From Bathymodiolus brooksi (lineage: Eukaryota > Mollusca > Bivalvia > Mytilida > Modiolidae): a stretch of DNA of 64,000 nt. The stretch lies in contig OY804576.1 of NCBI GenBank assembly GCA_963680875.1, positions 76,885,668-76,949,667 of the forward strand. The letters run 5' to 3'. This document shows, in pieces, positions 49,722-57,936 of the stretch. The position numbers and the translations under genes were made by a program. Position 1 is the first letter of the stretch. Each line of letters starts with the position of its first letter. The notes beneath the pieces were generated by a model. That model searched no databases. It saw nothing but the letters and a program-made list of their open reading frames with translations, and had not been told where the DNA came from.

Positions 49722-50020
49722 TTTCGCATTAAATTTATGCTTTTTTCTAAAGCATTGATGTCAGTATTATAGAGTTACTGATAACCAATGGGATATGAAA
49801 CCAAAGTGCCCTTTTTTTTGCTTGACGGTTTTGAAGAAAAGTTTGAAGATACCAAAGGAGTAATCATCGATCAGCAGCTGTTAATCGAAGAAGGGCAGGC
49901 AATAATAATTTAAATATGTTTTTCTTCAAGAAGAAATTGGTCATATGCTTATAGGAATGATCCATGCAATGTCTTACAAAATTCTTTGTTCATTTTATTT
50001 TGATATGAAATCCAATATGA
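49722..50020. other. No recognised feature
   Basis: Spacer between the last HLE and a SINE. Confidence 0.5.
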
Positions 50021-50024
50021 GTGA

Positions 50025-50397
50025 GTGAGTGATTGTTAATTAAGGCCTAGTGAGCAACTTTTCAGCTATATCATATCAAGAACAAGTTACATGTTAACCA
50101 GATGATGATGATGTCCCTTTTGTACTAGACCAACATGCTTAGTTGGATATTTAAAGTCCTAGCTCACTGAAACAACAGTCTGCAGGAAGACATGTTATTC
50201 CACTTGGACACATTATCCTCATTCCGAGCTGACCAGTCTTTGCTCTTACTTCTTAGTGCTGTGGGGTTAGCGAAGAAGCAACAAATACCCAGTATTATAC
50301 AAAATGTAAGTCTCTGGTTTGACCCAATCTGGACTCGAACCCGTGCTCTTTCACAATCGAGGCAAGCACGCTCACCATTACACCATTGATGTGATGA
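50025..50397 (-). mobile_element. SINE family A, near full length, minus
   Basis: On the minus strand: tRNA-like head (GGTGTAATGGTGAGCGTGC; box B-like GGGTTCGAGTCC), body GGGTCAAACCAGAG, CAGACTGTTGTTTCAGTGAG, and tail TGATATAGCTGAAAAGTTGC ending in TCACTCACTC repeats. It lies just upstream of the CYP first coding exon. Confidence 0.8.
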
Positions 50398-50562
50398 AAT
50401 CCAATATGAACCGCACAAACTATAGTGACTTCCAAGCAAATGAGTTAGATGAATTGGTATGAAATGAAAATAAAATACCTCTTCTAAACTTATATCTAAT
50501 ACTTTCTTGTTCAATCAGTGAAAAACTTTTGTTTGTATTTATAGAATATATACAACACAGAC

Positions 50563-50693
50563 ATGGTTATTTCTTGGATGTTTATTTTTGGAATTCTGGT
50601 GGCCATCTTTCTTGGTGTAATAACCTTCATATGTCTATATATTACTACAACACGTAGAAAGTACAGCCACATACCAGGACCACCAGCAGACAG
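50563..50693 (+). CDS. CYP46A1-like exon 1 (membrane anchor, IPGPP)
   Basis: ATG at 50563; 43 codons plus two bases, donor AG|GTAATT. Residues 3-28 are a hydrophobic helix (WMFIFGILVAIFLGVITFI), the ER signal anchor of microsomal P450s. It is followed by the basic TTRRKYSHIPGPPAD, where the proline-rich hinge is the standard P450 landmark. No upstream ATG is in frame after the acceptor-like TTTATAG at 50537-50543, so an untranslated first exon is possible. Confidence 0.85.
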
Positions 50694-51738
50694 GTAATTT
50701 TTATGCCTCATTCTACTAGACGACTGCAGTACATGAGAATTGTAGGTTAAATAAAAATGATATTAATGCATATACAATGTAGATGTCACTAGTGAAATTA
50801 TAATTTATTGTCACTTTCATGGTGTAATAAACCGGACTCAAAAATAATAAAAGTCACAATATAATAAAAATCTTTTAAGATTTGATTGTTGTAAAGTATA
50901 TGTAGTATCATATTTGCCAGGCAAGGGTTACAAGGGGAGGTGGATCATGACCTAACAAAATCAAAGATGATGTAATATATGATAAAATAAAGGTTAAATA
51001 ACAATTAGAAGAAACAGTACAAAATGTCATAAACCACATAGACAAAACAACATCAATGAACTAACATGGACTGCCTAAAAAAATAACGGTACTTCTCTTG
51101 TTTTATATATGAAAATGAACAAGAACTGCCACAAAATTGAGGGAATCAAGGCAAGGTGGCAATCAAGTTTTTTTTAGCTAAATCCAAACTTAACGATGGA
51201 GGAAAGCATTAACAAACTGACTGGTGAAACTACTGGCCATGTGTAGGTTTAAACCTTAACACTGGAAGTTGTTATCAGGGCACGAACTGGTCAGAAATCA
51301 ATGGCCTTAACCACTCGGCCTCATACTTCCCAACCTCCAGTACATTTTTAAACAATGTTATTAAAGTAGAGATAAGCTACTTTTACAGAGTAAATAGAAT
51401 ATGGAATAAAATTCCCCTTTTTAACCAAGCAAATTAATTCTAACCACTACTCTTAGCTTATTTGTAGTTTACGTTGTTTCATTATGAAGAGTCTGAGAGT
51501 TTAAAAAATGTATTCAGTAAATACAGGTAAACTTTAGAGAAAACCAAAAGGGGCAGTACAATCAAGAATGGACAATCCAGAGACACTAGCAACATACAGT
51601 CCTACAAACAACAACAAAATGTTTCATAGCACTTTAGTTTTAACTTGGATGATATATGCTTGGGTTTGTTGTTTTTGTGCAAAAAATAAAAATGAGTAAA
51701 ATCTCTAATAATAGTTTTTTTGTAATATATATTTGTAG
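50694..51738 (+). other. CYP intron 1
   Basis: AT-rich intron, phase 2. I see no coding sequence or recognised repeat end in it. Confidence 0.6.
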
Positions 51739-51816
51739 TTTTTTACTCGGTATAGTTCCTACATTTAGGAGGTACATAAAAGATGGAAAATTCTTCAACA
51801 TAATGTGTTTAGATTG
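51739..51816 (+). CDS. CYP46A1-like exon 2, version a
   Basis: Acceptor TTTGTAG before 51739 and donor TG|GTGAGT after 51816. With the AG of exon 1 it reads SFLLGIVPTFRRYIKDGK, then FFNIMCLDW with exon 3. It corresponds to the SFLLGHLP...FLDW segment of CYP46A1. 78 bases, phase 2 at both edges. Confidence 0.85.
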
Positions 51817-51892
51817 GTGAGTTTTTTTGTGAAAAAAATAAAAATGAGTAAAATCCTTTAATAGATTTTTTGAAATATATTTGTACCGGTAG

Positions 51893-51967
51893 TTTTTTTC
51901 TCGGAATACATGTAATTCCTACATTCAAGAAATACATAAAGGAGGGAAAGTTGGTGAATTTAGATTG
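51893..51967 (+). CDS. CYP46A1-like exon 2, version b (duplicate)
   Basis: Acceptor CCGGTAG before 51893 and donor TG|GTGAGT after 51967. Reads SFFLGIHVIPTFKKYIKEGK then LVNLDW. 75 bases, phase 2 at both edges, so it can replace version a without a frame change. Flanking intron sequence (AAAATGAGTAAAATC, then a T-rich tract) is also duplicated, so the duplication covers about 155 bp. Confidence 0.75.
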
Positions 51968-52265
51968 GTGAGTTTAATAATTCAACCAATTAAATCAGTA
52001 CACAAATTTATGTATAACATGGTAATAAGTCTTTATAAGAAGGATGTTTGCCTCATAGATATTTAACAAACTGAAGTTTGTATTCCTTTATCAGAGAGAC
52101 TTTCTCAGAGAGCTCATTCTGCATGGCCGTTGGGCTCGCAGGATAATTTTTCTGAGAAGTCTGTATCAGAAACCAAAAGTCCTATATTCTATATTGACAT
52201 TTTATATTTCATCTTGATTTTATTTACTTTAAAATATTAATAAACTATATATATATATACATATA

Positions 52266-52530
52266 TAGGTTTACGGTTATGGTGTTAAAGCCACTTTCAA
52301 CAATATTTCAGTTATATCATGGAGGTCAGTTTTATTGTTGGAGGAAACCGGAATACCCAGAGAAAACCACCGACTTATCACAAGTCACTGACAAACTTTA
52401 TATCACATAATGTTGTATCGAGTACACCTCGCCATGAGCTGGATTCAAACTCTCAACAATAGTGGCGATAGGTACTGACTGAAAAGGTAATTGTAAACCT
52501 AAGTGCTATACGATCATTGCCATGAAGGCC
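52266..52530 (-). mobile_element. SINE family B, minus, in CYP intron 2
   Basis: On the minus strand: head around GTATAGCACTTAGG, GAGTTTGAATCCAGC (box B-like), GAGGTGTACTCGATACAAC, GTGGTTTTCTCTGGGTATTC, CCATGATATAACTGAAATAT and TGGC.TTAACACCATAACC. A tRNA-derived SINE with the same GATATA.CTGAAATAT tail as family A. Confidence 0.75.
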
Positions 52531-53300
52531 CTATATATGTAATTGAAGATGTAAGACTCTAAGAATTTTTTTTGGGTTGGAAAATCGTAAGAATGCAATA
52601 AAAATGGGAGGTAATATAACTCTACCTCAAAAGTTTTCATGATAATCAAAACATTTTTTAAAGTAGAGTTACTTCCCATTTGAATTATGTCTTCTTTCTT
52701 CTGGAGTAGACCTATTGTCCTGTCCATCTGTCACAAAAGTTTGTATGCACAACTTCTCCTACATGTTAATAGGGAATTTCTTGAAACTTTGCATGCTTGC
52801 TTATTACCACATGGAGATATGCATGTTGTTTTAGCAGGTTGATAGAACCAGGAATTATTAGCTTTTATAAATATGTCATAAAAAGACAGAAGTTGCCTTT
52901 GTTCAGGAAACACCTACATTTTAAATAGCGTTTTATTCCTGTAAAATTGTACATTTCACTAAAGATGAAGAAAATGTGGAGAAACATGTTTTTATGTCCA
53001 AAACAACCTTTAATTGCAATTTGGTTTCAATGATTTTCATTGAACATTAAAGTAAGTACAAATGTACATGTATTTATTGTATTAGAGGCTTATGGGGTGT
53101 GTGATTATATGACTAATACCCTCTTCAAGGTCATAAACTTGGACATGACCTTTTGTTCTTTTGTAGACAATAATGGCAGTTTTGAAGGGTTTTAAGTCAT
53201 TACATGAAAACTAAATTAAAAAAACCAGTTGGACGAGAAGACCATTCAAATGTTCAGAGGAACGATTGGAATTCTAGTTTAATCTTGTTTTCTGTTTCAG

Positions 53301-53382
53301 GTGTAAAAAATATGGTAATCTGTTTAAACTGGAGTTCATGCATCAAATATTTCTTTTTACTGCTGACCCAGAGACAATTCGG
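53301..53382 (+). CDS. CYP46A1-like exon 3
   Basis: Acceptor TTTCAG, donor CGG|GTAATT. Completes W and reads CKKYGNLFKLEFMHQIFLFT then ADPETIR, matching the (D/E)WAKKYGPV...V.V..PE.V(K/R) beta-1 region of P450s. 82 bases; ends in phase 0. Confidence 0.85.
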
Positions 53383-53574
53383 GTAATTACTATGTCTCAT
53401 ATTATTATCATATTGTTACTTGCCTTGAAACATGAATTTGCTTGCTTTTCTCCCTGTTTCTAAAACTTGTACAAATAAATTTGATATTTGCCGACAATGT
53501 ACCGGGTATGTATATTGACGTTTACCGGTGTGTCTACAGTTTTAAAGAAGAAAATTAAAAAAATTGTATAAAGT

Positions 53575-53760
53575 TGTGAGTTGAACCCCATTCATGGTGA
53601 GGTGTGCTCGATACAACATTATGTGATACAGTTTGTCATTGAGTTGCGACAGATTAGTGGTTTTCTCCGGGTACTCCGGTTTCCTCCATCAATAAAACTG
53701 ACCGCCATGATATAGCTGAAATATTGTTGAAAGTGGCATTAAACACCATAAACCTAAGCC
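53575..53760 (+). mobile_element. SINE family B, 5'-truncated, plus, in CYP intron 3
   Basis: GAGTTGAACCCCATTCATGG (box B region), GAGGTGTGCTCGATACAAC, GGTTTTCTCCGGGTACTCCG, and the tail GATATAGCTGAAATATTGTT with GGCATTAAACACCATAAACC. Confidence 0.75.
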
Positions 53761-53920
53761 TGTATTTATGAAATATAAATGGCTAATCACCATTTTGTTT
53801 AATTTGCACAGATTCACAACTGATATACATTGTTTAAAGAAATAGATATTTGACAAAAAGAAATGATTCATACTGACAGAAAAAATCAAGATTATTATAC
53901 ACTTTATTTTATTTTTAAAG

Positions 53921-53994
53921 GAACTGTTGATAACAGGAAATCACAGAAAGCCGAAGCAAACATATGATCCGTTGGGTACATTGTTTAAGGAAAG
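53921..53994 (+). CDS. CYP46A1-like exon 4
   Basis: Acceptor TTTAAAG, donor AG|GTAGGA. Reads ELLITGNHRKPKQTYDPLG then TLFKE, matching the KFL...YNK...Y..L...FGER segment (B to B' region). 74 bases, phase 0 to 2. Its last 14 bases plus donor are repeated downstream. Confidence 0.85.
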
Positions 53995-54110
53995 GTAGGA
54001 TGTGTACCACATAATACTAATCAATTGTTTGAGGAAAGGTAAGATGTGTACCACTACCACATAATATTAATCAATAGTTTGAGGAGAGGTAAAATACGTA
54101 CTACACAATA
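53981..54110 (+). repeat. Exon 4 edge and donor, three tandem copies
   Basis: TTGTTTAAGGAAAGGTAGGA (53981) is followed by copies TTGTTTGAGGAAAGGTAAGA (54025) and TAGTTTGAGGAGAGGTAAAA (54075), with the adjoining intron words TGTGTACCAC and AATA(C/T)TAATCAA. Periods are 44 and 50 bp; the second contains a 6-bp TACCAC duplication. The second copy has a stronger donor (GTAAGA) than the presumed real one (GTAGGA). Confidence 0.85.
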
Positions 54111-54204
54111 TAACCAAACTGGTGCTGAAAGAAGACCTTGTCAGCTTGCTGGGGTCATATAATGCTGTACCCAGTGTAGCCCTTTATTTTAGTTTTGGTG
54201 TAAT

Positions 54205-54320
54205 AATATAGGGTTAGGGCTATGGTGTTTAACGCCACTTTCAACAATATTTCAGTTATATCACGGTGGTCAGTTTTATTAGTGGAGGAAACAGGAGTAC
54301 CCGGAGAAAACCACCTACCT
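54205..54320 (-). mobile_element. SINE family B tail, minus, in CYP intron 4
   Basis: Minus-strand tail words: GTTTTCTCCGGGTACTCC, AATAAAACTGACCACCGTGA, TATAACTGAAATATTGTTGA and GTGGCGTTAAACACCATAGC. Head absent. Confidence 0.7.
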
Positions 54321-54544
54321 GCATGTAATAATATAAAATAGTCTAAACTAAACAAAAAATGTAATAAGATTTTATGATTATTTTATTATGAGGGGATTTT
54401 TGTACAGGGACTTTTGTCGTGGTGCTTTATCCTGTTCACATCATGATGTTAATAAATGTTTTACAAACTAATTTATTTGAAATATAATTCCATAAACAAG
54501 TATGTTTTATTTTTAAGGATCTTGTATGTGTCTAATATATAAAA

Positions 54545-54620
54545 TTTGTTCACACCACGATATAGCTGAAATACTGCTAAAGTTGGCATTAAACATCAAT
54601 CAATCAATCAATCAATCATT
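54545..54620 (+). mobile_element. SINE tail fragment with (AATC)n
   Basis: CACGATATAGCTGAAATACT then GGCATTAAACATCAATCAAT and five AATC repeats, the typical end of the SINE tail. Confidence 0.65.
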
Positions 54621-54783
54621 GAAATATAATTCCCAAAATAAGCACTGTTCTTAAGAAAAACTTTATGTAGCTATGTCAGAAACTAAAAACTGAATCAACA
54701 GTAATTATGTACATGACTTTTGTGCACAGATGTAAGTGGAATGTCCCAACTGGGAGGTGCTTTAACTGTATCCTAACATTGAC

Positions 54784-54966
54784 CACAGGGGCGGATCCAA
54801 GATTTCAAGTTAAGAGGGGCGTACTTAAAAAAATTGCACCGAGCGGAGGGGGGGCACGAAAATATTTGGGGTATTTCGTGTGAAAAATCACGATTTTATG
54901 CCAAAAAATCATATTTTTTCCAATTTTAGGGGGGGCGTGCACCGGGTGTGCCCCCCTGGACCATGG
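54784..54966. mobile_element. Small GC-rich-ended element (GGGGCGGATCCA type)
   Basis: AGGGGCGGATCCAAGATTTC at the left and GTGCCCCCCTGGACCATGG at the right are approximate inverted complements (GGGGCGGATCCA versus TGGACC...CCCCC). An internal GGGGGGGCGTGCACCGGG occurs. A MITE-like fragment; the class is not assigned. Confidence 0.45.
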
Positions 54967-55465
54967 AAGTATTATAGAGTGTGAAGTGTACATGAAATGA
55001 AGCTGCCGAACTGTCAAGTATTTGCCAAATTTGAAAAGATGCTGATTTGCACAGTCTGTGCTTCTTATCCATCAACCAGTGGATGTCACAATCAGCAATG
55101 AATGGAGATTAACAAACCAACATGTAGTGTCTCTTTATTGGACAGGATGTGTACATAATCACGAAGAGATACACACATGCTAATCTGAACTTTAAAGTTT
55201 ATATGACATTTCCAACGAATTGAGGAGTTGAAGGCATATATTTTCATCTTTTTTGGATTGTTTTTTTACAGACATCTGTAACAGATTAATTATCCCTAAA
55301 ATTAAATAAGACTGCATGTATGACTGGAATAAAAATGTAGATATCAAATTTAGTGTGCACGACACTTTTCTCGAATAACCTTCATCAAATATGCTCAAAA
55401 TCAAGTTTTGGGAGCACTAAAACCAAAGGACCTAAAACAGGATAGCCAAAATCGGCTACGGTTAC

Positions 55466-55696
55466 CTCATGAATATATATGATATATTTTAGTAAAGACA
55501 AAATATTGTAGGAAGTCAAATAAATCATCTCATGAATATGTATAATATATTTTAATGAAAACAAAATATTGTAGGAAGTCAAACAAGGCATCTCATGAAT
55601 ATGTATGATATATTCTAGTGATGACAAAATATTATAGGCAGTCAAACAAAGTATCTCATGAATATGTATGATATATTTTAGTGATGACAAACTATT
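55466..55696 (+). repeat. 63-bp minisatellite, four copies
   Basis: CTCATGAATATGTATGATAT-like words start at 55466, 55529, 55592 and 55655, exactly 63 bp apart. Each is followed by TTTTAGT.A.GACAAAATATT and GGAAGTCAAA. Lies in CYP intron 4. The minus-strand open frame through it is a by-product of a period divisible by 3. Confidence 0.9.
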
Positions 55697-55862
55697 TTTA
55701 TATGCTCCTCAAAAGCTTAATGTATGATGGTACATGTATTTCTTTCTCCGTCAGCACATCTGGTGATAACTCTAGTTGGTTTGTTATATTTTCAATTTTA
55801 GGTCTAATCAAGATAAACTAGGTTAGCAATAAGGTCCTAGATAGACTTTGATTTATTTTCAG

Positions 55863-55949
55863 ATTCTTAGGAAAAGGCTTAGTAGTAGAAACTGATCAGA
55901 AGGTATGGGTTTGGAGGAGGGCTCTAATGAATCCATGTTTTCAAAAAAG
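55863..55949 (+). CDS. CYP46A1-like exon 5 (helix C)
   Basis: Acceptor TTTTCAG, donor AG|GTACAT. Completes R and reads FLGKGLVVETDQKVWVWRR then ALMNPCFQK. WVWRR gives the WxxxR of helix C, whose Arg/Trp contact a heme propionate. The FG.GL(V)...W...R...PAF frame is diagnostic for P450s. 87 bases, phase 2 to 2. Confidence 0.9.
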
Positions 55950-56080
55950 GTACATTAGTTTATGCTGTCTGTATTTGTCAAGCAAGTACACATTGCTTTG
56001 CACTAGTAGTTTTGATTAACACTTATTTATAGCTTGTCACATGATTTCTGGTCAAATAAAATCCTATGATTTTTATTTAT

Positions 56081-57054
56081 TAGGGATGTCAAATCGATTA
56101 AAACCTTATAACCGGTTACTCGGTCAGGTTTCCGATCGAGTACCCGGTTACTCGGTAGAAAATTAATTTTGTTTGGTTTAAAAAAGGTACAGCTGGGTTC
56201 AATGACACTTCTGTTTTCTTCCTTTCTTTTCATTATTTCAAAGTTTTATATTTCAACTATAAACTAAAGATTCAGTTGAATGATAAAAAAATTAAAAATA
56301 TAAATTTATTATTTACAACACAGTACAAATTATTTACATACCAGGTTATGTCATGTCATGTCACATTCACGATTGTTATTCGGTCATTGTGGTACAGAGT
56401 TTTTGTTAAGGAAAATAATTTGGTCGATGCAAGACGATGACAGTCTGTTGCGAAGCTTCGTGACAATCAAACCTGCTGGCGAGAAGATTCTTTCCGACGG
56501 AACAGATGTTGACGGAACACCTAAATACCGGCGTACAAGAACCGAGAGTCTTGAATATTTATCGGAATTATCTTTCCACCACGCAAGAGAATCAGTTACT
56601 GGCATTTGACAGTTTTCGAGTCATTACATCGTTTGAAAAACTTCCAAACTTTAGATGTAGGAGGTGGCATTTTCACAGCCCTATCTCTCGAAATTTAATT
56701 CAAACACACTTTTAATAGTTCAATACTTTAAATTCAAATTGTGTTCATACCAGTTTAATCACTTTGTTTGGTTAACATGGTTAAACCCATAAGCTAGTAT
56801 TTTGCCGGGGCAATAAACAGATAAGAGATCAATTACCATTTAATTAACCAATAATTGTTATGTAAACATATGCCAAGCGCTGGTTTATGTGTACGATTTC
56901 TATTATATCTAACATTTATTATTTATTGTCCGGAAAATTTTATCATTATTTTCACAAAAAAAAGTTTTCCGAGTAACCGAATACCGATTTTGGTATTCGA
57001 TAATCGGATGTTAGAGCGAGTACCCGGTTAACCGGGTACTCGTTGCCATCCCTA
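56081..57054 (-). mobile_element. Internally deleted hAT transposon
   Basis: Termini TAGGGATG...CATCCCTA with longer imperfect inverted repeats containing GAGTACCCGGTTA and CGGTTACTCGG. A perfect 8-bp target duplication TTATTTAT flanks it (56073-56080 and 57055-57062), the hallmark of hAT. At 974 bp it is too short to encode a full transposase. It retains only the start of a BED-type finger region and the C-terminal dimerisation domain on the minus strand. It sits in CYP intron 5 and must have moved using a transposase supplied elsewhere. Confidence 0.92.
56384..56670 (-). pseudogene. hAT transposase remnant: BED start joined to hATC
   Basis: The minus strand first reads MPPPTSKVWKFFKRCNDSKT then VKCQ and a stop (56670 to 56596), the first half of a BED zinc finger (SKVW..F ... 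C). Overlapping it by a few bases in another frame is MPVTDSLAWWKDNSDKYSRL followed by RRYLGVPSTSVPSERIFSPA and KLRNRLSSSCIDQIIFLNKN (to 56384). This is the hAT C-terminal dimerisation domain with its WW and SERxFS signatures. The catalytic centre between them is gone, and the junction is out of frame. Confidence 0.88.
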
Positions 57055-57074
57055 TTATTTATATATACTTTTGG

Positions 57075-57445
57075 GACTCTATGTTAACGTGCTTGTCTCG
57101 ATTGCGGTAGATCGTGGGTTTGAGCCCTGGTCGGGTCAAACCAAAGACTATAAAATTGGTATTTGTTGCTTCTTCACTAATCACACAGCATTAAGGGGAA
57201 ACAGCTAAGACAACTGGTTGGCTCAGAATCAGGATAATGTGTCAGAGTGGGGCGAAATGTCTATCCGCAGACTGTTGTTTCAAAGATCTAGCAGAATAAA
57301 AATCCAACTAAGCGTGTTGGTCTAGTACAAAGCGAACCTCATCATCATTTCATTGAAAAGTAACATGTTCTCGCCATGATATACTCATATAGCTGAAAAA
57401 TTGCTGAGTTGGTGTTAAACAACAATCACTCGATCACTCACTAAA
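57075..57445 (+). mobile_element. SINE family A, full length, plus, in CYP intron 5
   Basis: Head with GTTAACGTGCTTGTCTCGAT and box B-like GGGTTTGAGCCCTGG; body CGGGTCAAACCAAAGACTAT, TTGGTATTTGTTGCTTCTTC, CAGACTGTTGTTTCAAAGAT and GTTGGTCTAGTACAAAG; tail GATATACTCATATAGCTGAA, TTGCTGAGTTGGTGTTAAAC and CAATCACTCGATCACTCAC. Inserted a few bases after the hAT target duplication. Confidence 0.85.
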
Positions 57446-57627
57446 ATTTAATTGAAATGTCTACATCTCGGGGAAAACCATTTAACTATTTGAACCCAAA
57501 TTGTACCACAGAAATAAAAATTAGATGGTGCTTTACAAAGTTCATGTTTTTTTAAATACTGGTAATATTGGAAATTAAAAATGCTTGTGACTAATGAATA
57601 TAACTGAACACAGTGGTATGGATTAAG

Positions 57628-57727
57628 GAGATGTGAGTAGTTAACACCACTTTCAACAACATTTCAAATATAGCATGGCAATCAGTTTTATTGGTGGAGA
57701 AAATCAAAGAAAACCACCAACCTGTTG
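57628..57727 (-). mobile_element. SINE tail fragment, minus, in CYP intron 5
   Basis: Minus-strand words GTGGTTTTCTTTGATTTTC, AATAAAACTGATTGCCATGC, and TATATTTGAAATGTTGTTGA with GTGGTGTTAACTACTC: a diverged SINE B tail. Confidence 0.6.
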
Positions 57728-57797
57728 CATATCAATTTGCCTGTTTTTAAGATATTTTGATTGGATATTGGAATGTATTTTAAATATAATTTTCCAG

Positions 57798-57936
57798 TTT
57801 TGTGAGAGGATTTGAAACTGCATTAAATTCTGAGATTGATCTATTGATGACAAGACTGGCTGAAATAGCTGATGGTAAAACTACAGTATCTATGATGGAA
57901 GAATTTGACCATCTTACACTAGACATTATAGGAAAG
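57798..57936 (+). CDS. CYP46A1-like exon 6
   Basis: Acceptor TTTCCAG, donor AAG|GTAAAA. Reads SFVRGFETALNSEIDLLMTR, then LAEIADGKTTVSMMEEFDHL and TLDIIGK, matching the SL...F...A..L...L...ADG..PVSM...T.DI..K segment. 139 bases; ends in phase 0. Its last ~35 bases are the seed of the 70-bp array that follows. Confidence 0.9.

Noticed and set aside
55385..55690. 101-codon minus-strand repeat protein (YIIHIHEM repeats)
   Set aside because: It is the translation of a 63-bp minisatellite in a CYP intron; the period is a multiple of 3, so the frame stays open by construction.
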